The position numbers were made by a program, and so were the translations under genes. This document shows, piece after piece, positions 42,605 to 51,761 of a stretch of DNA of 64,000 nt. Origin of the DNA: an uncultured Bacteroidales bacterium (GTDB lineage Bacteria > Bacteroidota > Bacteroidia > Bacteroidales > F082); NCBI GenBank assembly GCA_905234275.1, contig CAJOHD010000007.1, positions 33,723-97,722 of the forward strand, read 5' to 3'. Each line of letters starts with the position of its first letter. The stretch's first letter is position 1. The notes below the pieces were generated by a model. The model made no database searches. It was not told the DNA's origin and saw only the letters and a list, made by a program, of their open reading frames with translations.

Positions 42605-44542
42605 ATGTCAAAAATCATTGGTATCGATTTAGGAACAACAAACTCATGCGTTTCAGTAATGGAAGGCAATGAGCCGGTAGTCATTCAAAACAGTGAAGGA
42701 CACCGCACTACACCGTCAATCGTGGCATTCACCGACAACGGCGAGCGTAAGGTTGGCGAGCCTGCAAAACGTCAGGCCATCACAAACCCATTGAGAACCG
42801 TTTATTCCATCAAACGTTTCATGGGTGAGACTTACGACAAGATGCAGAGCGAGATCAGCCGTGTACCTTATAAAGTAGTTAAAGGCGGCAACAACACACC
42901 GCGTATCGACATCGACGGCAAGCTTTACACTCCACAGGAGATCTCAGCAATGGTGCTTCAGAAGATGAAGAAGACCGCTGAGGATTACCTCGGACAGCCT
43001 GTCACCGAAGCCGTCATCACGGTGCCTGCATACTTCAGCGACTCACAGCGTCAGGCTACTAAGGAAGCTGGCGAAATCGCAGGTCTGAACGTGCGTCGTA
43101 TCATCAACGAGCCTACAGCAGCAGCTTTGGCATACGGCTTGGACAAGAAAAAGAGCGATGTGAAGGTTGCAGTGTATGACCTAGGTGGTGGTACATTCGA
43201 TATCTCAATCCTCGAACTCGGCGACGGCGTGTTTGAAGTGAAATCCACCAACGGTAACACCCACCTCGGCGGCGACGACTTCGACGAGAGAATCATCAAC
43301 TGGTTGGCAGAAGAATTCATGCACGACGAAAACATCGACCTCCGCAAGGACCCGATGTCACTGCAGAGATTGAAGGAAGCTGCTGAAAAGGCAAAGATCG
43401 AGTTGTCAGCATCGACAGAGACAGAGATCAACCTGCCATATATCACAGCAACACAGAGCGGACCTAAACACTTGGTGCGCAAGCTCTCAAGAGCTAAGTT
43501 CGAGCAGTTGTGCGACGACCTCATCCAGGCCACTATCGAACCATGCCGCAAGGCTTTGGCAGACGCTGGCATGAGCGTGAGCGACATCGACGACGTCATC
43601 TTGGTTGGTGGTTCAACACGTATCCCGGCCATCCAGAACATAGTGCGCGACTTCTTCAAGAAAGAACCTTCAAAGGGCGTGAACCCGGACGAGGTGGTCG
43701 CTATCGGAGCTTCAATCCAGGGCGGCGTTCTGACAGGCGAAGTGAAAGACGTGCTGTTGCTTGATGTCACACCATTGTCACTCGGTATCGAGACCCTCGG
43801 CGGCGTGATGACAAAGCTCATCGAGAGCAACACCACCATCCCATTCAAGAAATCGGAGGTGTTCTCGACAGCTGTCGACAACCAGCCATCAGTGGAGATC
43901 CACGTGTTGCAAGGCGAGCGTCCAATGGCTAACCAGAACAAGACCATCGGTCGGTTCAACCTCGACAACATCCCGCCAGCGCCAAGAGGTGTCCCGCAGA
44001 TTGAGGTGACATTCGATATCGACGCCAACGGTATCTTGAACGTGTCAGCAAAGGATAAAGCCACAGGCAAGAGCCAGAGCATCCGTATCGAGGCATCGTC
44101 AGGCTTGAGCGACGACGAAATCAAGCGTATGAAGGCAGAAGCTGAGGCCAACGCCGACGCCGATAAGAAAGAACGTGAGCGTATCGACAAGATCAATGCT
44201 GCCGACGCCATGATCTTCAACACTGAGAAACAGCTGAAGGAATATGGTGACAAGCTGCCGGCCGACAAGAAGGGCGAGATAGAGAGCGCTCTCGAGAAGC
44301 TGAAGACAGCCCACAAGGCACAGGACATCGCCGGCATCGACGCTGCCATGGCAGAGATGAACGGCATCTGGCAGAAGGCATCAGAAGAGATGTACAAGAA
44401 CGCCGGAGCCCAGGGCGGTCCACAAGGTCCATTCGGCGGTCAGCAGGGTCCGTTCGGCGGCCAGCAGGGTCCTCAGAACCCGGGCAACAACGGCGGTAAA
44501 GACGACAACGTCACCGACGTCGACTTCGAAGAGGTAAAATAA
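42605..44542 (+). CDS. dnaK: chaperone DnaK (Hsp70)
   Basis: The 645-residue Hsp70 has the ATPase signatures [16 protein letters not shown] (start), [14 protein letters not shown] and [14 protein letters not shown], followed by the substrate-binding domain and a Gly-Gln-Pro-rich tail ([18 protein letters not shown]) ending [11 protein letters not shown]. Length is near the E. coli protein (638). It folds nascent and stressed proteins with DnaJ and GrpE, which are not in this window. Codon use is strongly biased, as expected of a highly expressed gene. A terminator follows. Confidence 0.98.
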   Translation: MSKIIGIDLGTTNSCVSVMEGNEPVVIQNSEGHRTTPSIVAFTDNGERKVGEPAKRQAITNPLRTVYSIKRFMGETYDKMQSEISRVPYKVVKGGNNTPRIDIDGKLYTPQEISAMVLQKMKKTAEDYLGQPVTEAVITVPAYFSDSQRQATKEAGEIAGLNVRRIINEPTAAALAYGLDKKKSDVKVAVYDLGGGTFDISILELGDGVFEVKSTNGNTHLGGDDFDERIINWLAEEFMHDENIDLRKDPMSLQRLKEAAEKAKIELSASTETEINLPYITATQSGPKHLVRKLSRAKFEQLCDDLIQATIEPCRKALADAGMSVSDIDDVILVGGSTRIPAIQNIVRDFFKKEPSKGVNPDEVVAIGASIQGGVLTGEVKDVLLLDVTPLSLGIETLGGVMTKLIESNTTIPFKKSEVFSTAVDNQPSVEIHVLQGERPMANQNKTIGRFNLDNIPPAPRGVPQIEVTFDIDANGILNVSAKDKATGKSQSIRIEASSGLSDDEIKRMKAEAEANADADKKERERIDKINAADAMIFNTEKQLKEYGDKLPADKKGEIESALEKLKTAHKAQDIAGIDAAMAEMNGIWQKASEEMYKNAGAQGGPQGPFGGQQGPFGGQQGPQNPGNNGGKDDNVTDVDFEEVK

Positions 44543-44574
44543 TCCCCATAAACATCCTTCTACAAAAAATAACT

Positions 44575-44606
44575 AAAATGGTGTAGCTCAATGAGTTACA
44601 CCATTT
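44575..44606. terminator. bidirectional terminator between dnaK and abiEii
   Basis: A 14-bp stem (AAAATGGTGTAGCT pairing with AGTTACACCATTTT, one G-U pair) with a 4-base loop is flanked by A-rich and T-rich runs. It can therefore terminate dnaK on the plus strand and the AbiE operon on the minus strand. Confidence 0.85.
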
Positions 44607-44620
44607 TTATTATATCCAAT

Positions 44621-45652
44621 TTAAACTTTTCCTCTAAACCTCTCCTGCAGTTCCTCCAGCCTCTTTATAAGTTCATCAAACTCCAACGGATTCCCGTAGA
44701 TGAAACTCGATTTCATGTTTTCATAGTCCACTCTCATCTTCTGAAGAATGTCGCCTGTCGGACAAAACACAATCTTGTCTCGAGAATCAAGCGAATAGTC
44801 AACACCGCCTACATGATAAAACCTCTTCCTGTGTGCAACTATCTCATCATAAAGCCGTTTGTCCTGCAGTGCCGATTTGGCGTATTCCGTATCCATTAGC
44901 TTTTCCAAATCATACAAATGACGGCTCATGCGGAGCGTTCTCGGATTGTTTCTCTGAAACTCCTCATTCAGCAGAAACGCCTTTTCAAGAAACGTGCGCG
45001 ACGGTGAAATTGTCGGAATGTCAGCCATAGTCTCATTGTCGTAATCCGCAAACGACTCCGAAATCAGCGATGCAATCCTCTTCACCTCAAAAGGCTCTCT
45101 CATCGACAAGCAGCTTATCTCAATCTTTACCACCGGTTTAACGTATGTGTGGCTGTTTTTGAAAATACTCTTGTAGTAAACGTTAATCACTGTCGGGTCG
45201 GTGTCATGGTCAATAGGCTTCTCGCCTTCAGGTGTCGAATATGTCATCACCGCTTCAACCTTCACATTCAAACCGCTTGCGGCAAGTTTCTTTTCAAGTT
45301 CCTCTTTAAGCTCACCAATGATGAAGTCGCGCGAAGCTTTCCTCAACAGTTTTACCTGATTGTTGTTATTGCATCTTGCACACTCCAGGCCTTTCTCCAC
45401 AAGGAAGAAATCACGATAAAGGGCAATGTCAATATCCTCACTGAATCGGTTTATGATATTCCAACCCTTGCTTAAACTTGTTCCTCCTTTGAAAAACATG
45501 TATTTGCTAATGCTTAGTTCAAACAATGCTTTCAGCACTGCCGACACCCACCAATCCTTTTCCACCGATTCCTGATCAATGTCCTTCAAATCCGACACCT
45601 TGTTGACCATATACAAACGGTCAGCCTCACTGTTATCAATCCACCTGCTCAT
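44621..45652 (-). CDS. abiEii: AbiEii/AbiGii-type nucleotidyltransferase toxin
   Basis: The 343-residue protein has the DNA-polymerase-beta-like nucleotidyltransferase core: KYMFFKGGTSLSKGW (about 50-64) and RFSEDIDIALY (metal aspartates, about 69-79). This identifies AbiEii, which blocks phage by adding nucleotides to tRNA. The partner antitoxin gene overlaps it by 17 bp. VKIEISCLSMREPFEVK and the YDLEKLMDTEYAKSAL region match the usual C-terminal half. The length is typical. Confidence 0.88.
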   Translation of the reverse strand: MSRWIDNSEADRLYMVNKVSDLKDIDQESVEKDWWVSAVLKALFELSISKYMFFKGGTSLSKGWNIINRFSEDIDIALYRDFFLVEKGLECARCNNNNQVKLLRKASRDFIIGELKEELEKKLAASGLNVKVEAVMTYSTPEGEKPIDHDTDPTVINVYYKSIFKNSHTYVKPVVKIEISCLSMREPFEVKRIASLISESFADYDNETMADIPTISPSRTFLEKAFLLNEEFQRNNPRTLRMSRHLYDLEKLMDTEYAKSALQDKRLYDEIVAHRKRFYHVGGVDYSLDSRDKIVFCPTGDILQKMRVDYENMKSSFIYGNPLEFDELIKRLEELQERFRGKV

Positions 45653-46256
45653 TTTTAATGCTGTTTTTAATTGTTGTTATTGTTTTGCGTATCCATGCCG
45701 GAGCAAGTTGCACATCAGCCTGCCAGGTCTTTTCTTCCGGGTTTTCCATCAAAAGTTTCCTGATAATCCCGATATGCTCATCAGTCATATTGTCTTTGCC
45801 TATTGCTTTCATGGCTGCCACAAGCACTGGCATCATCTTACCTTTATATGCAAAATTCTTAGGCACGCTTCTTTTCAGTTTTATCGTACGCTTGCCCAGT
45901 GTTATCACTCTCGCCGAACCGCTGGTTATATATTCCGCCTTCATCGACACCTGAGTTGACAGTCCGAGCTGATTCATTGCAGTGTTTCCTGTAGGCAGAA
46001 TCTTGGCGTTGTCACGCTTTGCAACCGCTTCCACAATATCGTTAACTGAAGGGTAAACATCGCCAAACTTACTCTTTATCGGCTTCACATACACGCCAAA
46101 CGAGATCCTGGCTATCAACTTTTGCTCACACAAATCCGACAGCACATGCCTCACATATTCCTCATCATATTGAGGAAAACTATTATTAAAAAACAATGTT
46201 CCTTCCCTGCTTTTTACAATTTGTTCTTTAATTTGGTCTAATACAGTCATATTCAA
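45636..46256 (-). CDS. abiEi: AbiEi-type antitoxin / autorepressor (DUF6088)
   Basis: The 206-residue protein has an N-terminal winged-helix region (QYDEEYVRHVLSDLCEQKLI, then ARISFGVYVKP) and the C-terminal antitoxin domain (ILPTGNTAMNQLGLST, SGSARVITLGKRTIKLKR). Antitoxins of this kind repress their operon by binding inverted repeats, and such a repeat is found in the leader. ATG codons 1 and 3 are both possible starts (46256 or 46250). Confidence 0.83.
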   Translation of the reverse strand: MNMTVLDQIKEQIVKSREGTLFFNNSFPQYDEEYVRHVLSDLCEQKLIARISFGVYVKPIKSKFGDVYPSVNDIVEAVAKRDNAKILPTGNTAMNQLGLSTQVSMKAEYITSGSARVITLGKRTIKLKRSVPKNFAYKGKMMPVLVAAMKAIGKDNMTDEHIGIIRKLLMENPEEKTWQADVQLAPAWIRKTITTIKNSIKNEQVD

Positions 46257-46276
46257 TATTTTAACCCATTAAAAAG

Positions 46277-46303
46277 CTCACAAATTTTTGCAATATTTGT
46301 GAG
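46277..46303 (-). promoter_or_regulatory. inverted repeat, likely operator of the AbiE operon
   Basis: CTCACAAAT (46277-46285) and ATTTGTGAG (46295-46303) form a perfect 9-bp dyad with a 9-bp spacer. A -7 box TATTTTTG lies just upstream on the minus strand (46322-46315); its -33 box is poor. The dyad falls at the transcription start, where AbiEi-type repressors are known to bind. Confidence 0.6.
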
Positions 46304-46642
46304 TAAATTCGTCGCAAAAATACAACTTTTTCATTAACCTTCACCACATAAGTATCAAAAAAGTCAAAATGTTACATCGGTTAACTAAAAATTTTTCTCC
46401 TATTAGCCCTATTGTCCTATCGGACTTCTAAAAAACCATCCAAAAGAAACTCCAATTCCTCCAGTGTAGGATTTGTTCATTCCGATAACTTTCCTCTAAC
46501 TTTTCCACCTCTTTTCTCTTTACCTTTGCCCTCGCATATTGACAATTGTATCCGAGCATACATTCCGTCTGTTCATAAAAAATATCAAACAGTTGTTTAT
46601 AATATGATTTTGTTTTATCTTTGCATAAAAATATTTCATGCT
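46304..46642. other. gene-free stretch between the AbiE operon and GH97
   Basis: This intergenic region holds the AbiE -7 box at its left and the GH97 promoter at its right. In between are three imperfect repeats of CCTAT-N3/4 (46399-46420) and a 23-codon open frame on the minus strand (46409-46480) with no ribosome-binding site. A lone TACCTTTG (46521-46528) has no -33 partner. No RNA gene is recognised. Confidence 0.5.
46592..46623 (+). promoter_or_regulatory. promoter of the GH97 gene
   Basis: GTTG (46592-46595) and TATCTTTG (46616-46623) are 20 bp apart, which fits the Bacteroidetes boxes with one -33 mismatch. Transcription would start near 46630, only about 13 bp before the chosen ATG at 46643. 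This excludes an upstream start in the same frame. Confidence 0.65.
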
Positions 46643-48946
46643 ATGAAACAGTTTAAAATTACACTTTTTGCGATTGTTGTTTTGTTTGCTTTCGGTTGGC
46701 AGACTGCCATGGGACAGGAAAAAGTGACCAGTCCTGACGGGAAGATGGAGCTTCAGTTTGAAGTGATCGACGGCGTGCCGTATTATGCTTTGAACCGCGA
46801 CGGAAAGCCGGTGGTGCTGCCCTCGAAGATGGGCTTCACCCTTGAGTGGCGCGATGATTTGGCTCATGCTTTTGTGCTGAAAGACGTGGAATTCGACACC
46901 TTCGACGAGACTTGGGAGCCAGTTTGGGGCGAGGAAGCGCAAATCCGCAACCATTACAACGAGATGCTGGTGACGCTTGAACAACCTGTCGGCAGCGTGG
47001 AAAGCATGGACCATTCGACAGAGAAAAAAGCCACCGTGATGCAGATAAGATTCCGTCTGTATGACGACGGATTGGGCTTCAGATATGAGTTTCCGATGGA
47101 GAACGCCTTGGTTTATTTCTGGCTGACAGAAGAGCTGACCGAGTTTGCCATGACAGGTGACCATACCGCATGGTGGATTCCGGGCGACTACGACACGCAA
47201 GAATATAACTACACCGAGTCGAAGCTGAGCGAGATTCGCGGACTTTACGACGCGGCGCATACCGGCAATGGCTGGCCTTGGAAGAGCTTCTCTCCTACTG
47301 GCGTGCAGACTGCATTGCAGATGAAGACCGACGATGGATTGTACATTAACATCCACGAAGCAGCGGTTTTAGATTTTCCGACAATGAATCTTGAATTGGA
47401 TGATGAAAACTTTATTTTTCAGGTTCATCTTTGTCCCGATGCGACAGGCTACAAAGGTCGTTTGCAGACACCTTGCCACAGTCCGTGGCGCTCGATAATG
47501 GTGTGCGAGAAAGCTACCGACGTCTTGGCATCACGACTGATATTGAACCTCAACGACCCTTGCGTTTTGGACGACGTGAGCTGGATTCACCCTGTGAAAT
47601 ACATGGGCGTTTGGTGGGAGATGATTTCAGGCAAGAGCACCTGGGCTTACACCAACGACTTCCCTTCGGTGAAGCTCGGGCAGACCGACTATGAGCACGC
47701 GACGCCACACGGACGTCACGCCGCCAACAACGAGAACGTGCGCCGTTATATCGATTTTGCAGCTGAAAACGGCTTCGACGCTTTGTTGATTGAAGGCTGG
47801 AACATCGGCTGGGAAGACTGGTATGGCAAGGAGAAAGACTATGTCTTCGACTTCATCACTCCTTATCCTGATTTTGACTTGCCGGCTTTGAACAAATACG
47901 CACACGAAAAAGGAATTAGATTGCTAATGCATCACGAAAGCTCTTCATCCACAATCAATTACGAGCATTGGATGGAGCAAGCTTACACCTTGATGAACGA
48001 ATATGGCTACGATGCTGTGAAGAGCGGCTATGTGGGCAAAATTTTGCCTTACGGCGAGGGACATTACAGTCAGCCTATCATCAACCATTATCATTACTGT
48101 ATCACAGAGGCGGCGAAACATCATATCATGGTCAACGCCCATGAGGCGGTCAGACCAACCGGTTTGTATCGCACCTGGCCCAACATGATTGGCAACGAGA
48201 GCGCCATGGGCACCGAGTTCCAAGATAGAATCAAGCCAGGGCACACTACCATTTTGCCTTTTACAAGACTTCAAGGCGGTCCGATGGACTACACACCGGG
48301 CATCTTCGTGACAGACATGGGAAAAATCGTGCCTTGGGGCGGTAAGATGAACATCACGATTTGTAACCAGCTGGGATTGTATGTCACGTTCTATTCGCCA
48401 TTGCAGATGGCAGCCGACTTCCCGGAGCATTACGCACAGTTTATGGATGCGTTCCAGTTCATCAAAGACGTGGCAGTCGATTGGGATAAGTCGATTTACC
48501 TCGAGGCAGAACCTGGCGCATATATAGTGACAGCACGCCATCCGAAGATTTCGACCTTAAACAAGGCCGCCGAAGGCGTTGGAACGTTGGAAGACGGCAA
48601 AAAAGGCGTGATTTCCAATGCGACACGTTATGTTTATGCTATCCCGGATTCTGTAGAGACGATGTATACATCGTCTCTACCGGAACCACGCGATGTTTGG
48701 TATGTCGGCGGCATCACTGACGAAAACGCCCGTGAATTCAAGGTGAAACTGGATTTCTTGAAGCCAGGTGTGAAATATGAGGCAATCATCTATTCCGATG
48801 CGAAAGACGCGAGCGGAATCCCTGGCGACGGTTACAATCCGCAGGCGTACACGATAACAAAGAAGACTGTCACGTCGAAGAGCGTGCTGAAAATGAAGAT
48901 GGCACCGTGCGGTGGCTTTGCAGTAAGCATCAGAGAAAAAAAATGA
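46643..48946 (+). CDS. glycoside hydrolase family 97 (SusB-like alpha-glucosidase)
   Basis: The start MKQFKITLFAIVVLFAFGWQ gives a signal peptide; a longer frame begins upstream of the promoter and is rejected. The 767-residue product has the GH97 series: KYMGVWWEMISGKSTWAY, ALLIEGWNIGWEDW, LLMHHESSSSTINYE and HEAVRPTGLYRTWPN with GNESAMGTEF. The HHES and HEAVRP glutamates match inverting members such as SusB (alpha-glucosidase) rather than retaining alpha-galactosidases. It is probably periplasmic. Its C-terminal domain contains an in-frame 28-bp palindrome. GH78 follows, but no SusC/SusD pair. Confidence 0.92.
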   Translation: MKQFKITLFAIVVLFAFGWQTAMGQEKVTSPDGKMELQFEVIDGVPYYALNRDGKPVVLPSKMGFTLEWRDDLAHAFVLKDVEFDTFDETWEPVWGEEAQIRNHYNEMLVTLEQPVGSVESMDHSTEKKATVMQIRFRLYDDGLGFRYEFPMENALVYFWLTEELTEFAMTGDHTAWWIPGDYDTQEYNYTESKLSEIRGLYDAAHTGNGWPWKSFSPTGVQTALQMKTDDGLYINIHEAAVLDFPTMNLELDDENFIFQVHLCPDATGYKGRLQTPCHSPWRSIMVCEKATDVLASRLILNLNDPCVLDDVSWIHPVKYMGVWWEMISGKSTWAYTNDFPSVKLGQTDYEHATPHGRHAANNENVRRYIDFAAENGFDALLIEGWNIGWEDWYGKEKDYVFDFITPYPDFDLPALNKYAHEKGIRLLMHHESSSSTINYEHWMEQAYTLMNEYGYDAVKSGYVGKILPYGEGHYSQPIINHYHYCITEAAKHHIMVNAHEAVRPTGLYRTWPNMIGNESAMGTEFQDRIKPGHTTILPFTRLQGGPMDYTPGIFVTDMGKIVPWGGKMNITICNQLGLYVTFYSPLQMAADFPEHYAQFMDAFQFIKDVAVDWDKSIYLEAEPGAYIVTARHPKISTLNKAAEGVGTLEDGKKGVISNATRYVYAIPDSVETMYTSSLPEPRDVWYVGGITDENAREFKVKLDFLKPGVKYEAIIYSDAKDASGIPGDGYNPQAYTITKKTVTSKSVLKMKMAPCGGFAVSIREKK
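48653..48680. repeat. 28-bp perfect palindrome inside the GH97 gene
   Basis: GTAGAGACGATGTA is followed directly by its reverse complement TACATCGTCTCTAC. The frame is kept, giving residues VETMYTSSL in a loop of the C-terminal domain. A related palindrome with the same GTAGAGACG arms lies in the neighbouring GH78 gene. Confidence 0.93.
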
Positions 48947-49010
48947 CAGGATTTACAGGATTAACAAGATTATAAAGAAATTTTATCCTGTAAATCTTGT
49001 TAATCCTGTC
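48945..49010. repeat. dispersed hairpin repeat between GH97 and GH78
   Basis: The 16-bp arm ACAGGATTAACAAGAT (48955-48970) pairs perfectly with ATCTTGTTAATCCTGT (48994-49009), and GACAGGAT/ATCCTGTC gives a nested pair. This ACAGGATTTACAGGATT motif is a known widespread dispersed repeat of Bacteroidetes. It starts inside the GH97 TGA stop codon. It may attenuate readthrough into GH78. Confidence 0.85.
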
Positions 49011-49023
49011 TGAAAAATAAAAA

Positions 49024-51690
49024 ATGAAATATCTTTATCAAATATTGCTTCTTGTTACCCTTGTTTCCTGTAGCAAAACAAGGCATTTCGAGATAAAAAC
49101 CCTCGAAACAAATGAGCCTCGTTTCAGTTGGAACTTTGAGTCGGATGCCCAAAATGTGAAGCAGATCAGCTATCGTATCATCGCTGCTTCAACTGAAAAC
49201 GGAGCTCTCGAAGGCATCGGAGACCTCTGGGATTCAGGCGAAATAGCATCCGATAATATGCTTTACATCCCTTACGAAGGAAAGGCGCTGCAAAGTCGCG
49301 ACAAGGTGTTTTGGAAGGTTTTTGCAACCTTATCTTACGATAATAACAAGACTATTTCTGTTGAAAGCGACGTAAAATCTTTTGAGATAAGTCTCTTAGA
49401 ATCAAGTGATTGGCTGGCAAAATGGATTGGACACGAGTTTGACGACGATGTGCTTGTCGGGAAGACACGGTTGGCGGCACGATATCTTCGAAAAGAGTTT
49501 CATTTGGATGAAAATATCGTCGAGGCACGGCTTTATGTCAGCGGACTCGGTCAATACAGCGCTTATATCAACGGCGTGGAAGTCGCACCCGACGAGCTGC
49601 TGAAACCGGCGTTGTCAGATTATCGCAAACGAGTGTATTTCAACACTTTCGATGTCACCGAGATGCTCGAAAACGGTGACAATGCCATCGGTGTGACACT
49701 CGCCGGAGGGCGTTTTACAGCGATGAGATATAACGCTGCAAATCCTGATTACGACTTCACCGACAATGTGTTGCATTTCGGCACGCCGAGAATGATATTG
49801 CAGCTTGAGATAACACATCAAGATGGCTGCAAGTCGTTGATTGTCAGCGATGAATCGTGGAAAATCACCAATCGTGGCCCCATCCGCACCTCAAACGAAT
49901 ACGATGGCGAGACATACGATGAAAACTACGAATTAGGCGACTGGACATTGCCAAATTACGATGACAATTCATGGTTTGATGCAGAACCATGCAGGGGTGA
50001 TGTGCACATCGTCTCTGCCCTCACACCCCAACCCAATCCAACCATCAAAATCCAGGACACGCTCACCCCTGTTTCCATTTTTAAAAAAGGTGAAAATTGG
50101 ATTCTCGACATGGGCCAAAACATGGTCGGCGTGTTGCAAATAAACCTCAACGGCTGGCAACCAGGCGACACCGTCACCTTGCGATTTGCCGAAAACCTCT
50201 ATCCCGACAGCACATTGGATGTCAGAAACCTGCGTGGTGCCGAGGCAACGGACCGATATATTGTAAAGACGTGCTATGGCGCGTCTCTACAATGGAAACC
50301 AATGTTTACGTACCACGGTTTCCGTTACGTTGCAATCCAAGGCCTCAGAGATATCCCGAACCCGACAAATTTCCGTGGTCTTGTCTTTTATGACGAGATG
50401 CAAACCACAGGCTCTTTTGAAACATCCGATGAGATTCTGAACGCCGTTTATCGCAACGCTTTTTGGGGAATCCGCGGCAACTACCGCTCCATGCCCACCG
50501 ACTGTCCGCAGCGTGACGAGCGCATGGGCTGGACCGGCGACCGCGCCACCGGCTGTTATGGCGAGTCGTATATCTTTGATAATCACCTGCTTTACGCAAA
50601 ATGGCTCGACGATGGCGAAGACTGCCAGCTCTATAACGGCTCAATATCCGACGTGTTTCCGCCTTATTGGCGCAACTACACCAACAGCATGACGTGGCCT
50701 GGCGCTTTCATCACCGTGGCAGATATGATTTATACGCGTTTTGGTGACAATGAGCCAATCCGCAAGCATTACGATGCCATGAAAAAATGGCTTAACTTCA
50801 TGAAAAACAAATACATGTTTGACGGCATCATGATGAGAGACCAATACGGCGACTGGTGCATGCCACCGGAGTCACCCGAGCTCATCCACTCGCGCGACAA
50901 AGACCGCCGCACACGTGCCGCCGTCATCTCGACGCCATACTACTGCTATCTCTCAGGGAAAATGGCAAAATTCGCCGAGATATTAGGTTTTACTGACGAT
51001 GCCGAGTATTTCAAAAATGAGGTTTCAGCCACGACGGAGGCATATAATACGAAGTATCTGAACCATCAGATCTGGCGTTACGACAACAACACCGTGACAG
51101 CCAACATCCTGCCTTTGTTTTTCGGGATGGTGCCCAAAGGTCATGAAGACGATGTCTTCGAAAACATCGTCAACCGCACCGAAGACCTGCACGACGGTCA
51201 TGTCTCGACAGGTGTTGTAGGCATTCAGTTTCTGATGCGCACGCTCACCGAATACGGTCGCGGTGACCTCGCACTGCAGATTGCCACCAACGACACCTAT
51301 CCGAGCTGGGGCTATATGGTACGCAACGGTGCCACCACCATCTGGGAGCTCTGGAACGGCAACACCGCCGACCCATCGATGAACTCCGGCAACCACGTGA
51401 TGCTGCTCGGCGACCTCATCCTCTGGGAATACGAATATCTCGGCGGAATACGCGCCCTTGAGCCAGGCTATAAAAAGATTCAGCTGAAGCCCTACCCTAT
51501 CGATGGTCTCGACTTTGTGAACTGCGCATACAACTCCGTCAGCGGTCGCATCGAGAGCAACTGGAAACGCGACGGGAATCATTTTGAATGGGATATTACA
51601 ATCCCTGCCAACACCGAAGCCGAGGTCTGGGTTCCGACGAAAAAAGGATATGAAATCAAATATTTAGGCAGTGGAAAGTATCAATTTTGA
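49024..51690 (+). CDS. glycoside hydrolase family 78 alpha-L-rhamnosidase
   Basis: The 888-residue protein begins with a lipoprotein signal (MKYLYQILLLVTLVSC). It has an N-terminal fibronectin-like part, the beta-sandwich carbohydrate modules (LYVSGLGQYSAYINGVEVAP, and around GENWILDMGQNMVGVL), and the (alpha/alpha)6 catalytic domain with TDCPQRDERMGWTGDRATG (acid-base Asp/Glu, about 495-513) and ATTIWELWNG (catalytic base, about 775). A C-terminal beta domain follows. It removes alpha-L-rhamnose from pectin or plant glycosides. It is probably cotranscribed with GH97. An imperfect 32-bp palindrome is inserted in frame near residues 413-423. Confidence 0.92.
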   Translation: MKYLYQILLLVTLVSCSKTRHFEIKTLETNEPRFSWNFESDAQNVKQISYRIIAASTENGALEGIGDLWDSGEIASDNMLYIPYEGKALQSRDKVFWKVFATLSYDNNKTISVESDVKSFEISLLESSDWLAKWIGHEFDDDVLVGKTRLAARYLRKEFHLDENIVEARLYVSGLGQYSAYINGVEVAPDELLKPALSDYRKRVYFNTFDVTEMLENGDNAIGVTLAGGRFTAMRYNAANPDYDFTDNVLHFGTPRMILQLEITHQDGCKSLIVSDESWKITNRGPIRTSNEYDGETYDENYELGDWTLPNYDDNSWFDAEPCRGDVHIVSALTPQPNPTIKIQDTLTPVSIFKKGENWILDMGQNMVGVLQINLNGWQPGDTVTLRFAENLYPDSTLDVRNLRGAEATDRYIVKTCYGASLQWKPMFTYHGFRYVAIQGLRDIPNPTNFRGLVFYDEMQTTGSFETSDEILNAVYRNAFWGIRGNYRSMPTDCPQRDERMGWTGDRATGCYGESYIFDNHLLYAKWLDDGEDCQLYNGSISDVFPPYWRNYTNSMTWPGAFITVADMIYTRFGDNEPIRKHYDAMKKWLNFMKNKYMFDGIMMRDQYGDWCMPPESPELIHSRDKDRRTRAAVISTPYYCYLSGKMAKFAEILGFTDDAEYFKNEVSATTEAYNTKYLNHQIWRYDNNTVTANILPLFFGMVPKGHEDDVFENIVNRTEDLHDGHVSTGVVGIQFLMRTLTEYGRGDLALQIATNDTYPSWGYMVRNGATTIWELWNGNTADPSMNSGNHVMLLGDLILWEYEYLGGIRALEPGYKKIQLKPYPIDGLDFVNCAYNSVSGRIESNWKRDGNHFEWDITIPANTEAEVWVPTKKGYEIKYLGSGKYQF
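50261..50292. repeat. 32-bp imperfect palindrome inside the GH78 gene
   Basis: TTGTAAAGACGTGC, a short centre (TATG) and GCGCGTCTCTACAA form a near-perfect palindrome with two mismatched pairs. In frame it encodes IVKTCYGASLQ. The arms share TGTA-AGACG/CGTCTCTACA with the palindrome in GH97, so both belong to one dispersed family. Confidence 0.85.
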
Positions 51691-51750
51691 ACACAAATTT
51701 CACTAATCTAACGAATAATTACAGGTAAAATATTCGTGTGATTCGTGTTT
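51690..51750. repeat. imperfect inverted repeat between convergent GH78 and GH92
   Basis: AACACAAATTTCACTAATCT with ACGAATAATT on the left pairs imperfectly with AATATTCGTGTGATTCGTGTTT on the right. The AACACGAATTTCACGAAT type is another dispersed Bacteroidetes repeat. Being between convergent stops, it may terminate both genes. Confidence 0.7.
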
Positions 51751-51761
51751 TTCGATGTTAA

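Noticed and set aside
43051..44397. Open frame of 448 codons antisense to dnaK
   Set aside because: It is a codon-bias shadow of dnaK; the product is low-complexity Ser/Leu/Ala-rich and has no family motif.
46409..46480. 23-codon frame on the minus strand (MNKSYTGGIGVSFGWFF...)
   Set aside because: It looks like the end of a membrane protein but has no upstream coding continuation or ribosome-binding site; too short to call.
46412..46642. Upstream extension of the GH97 gene (77 codons)
   Set aside because: It begins before the promoter and the signal peptide starts at 46643, so the extension is not coding.
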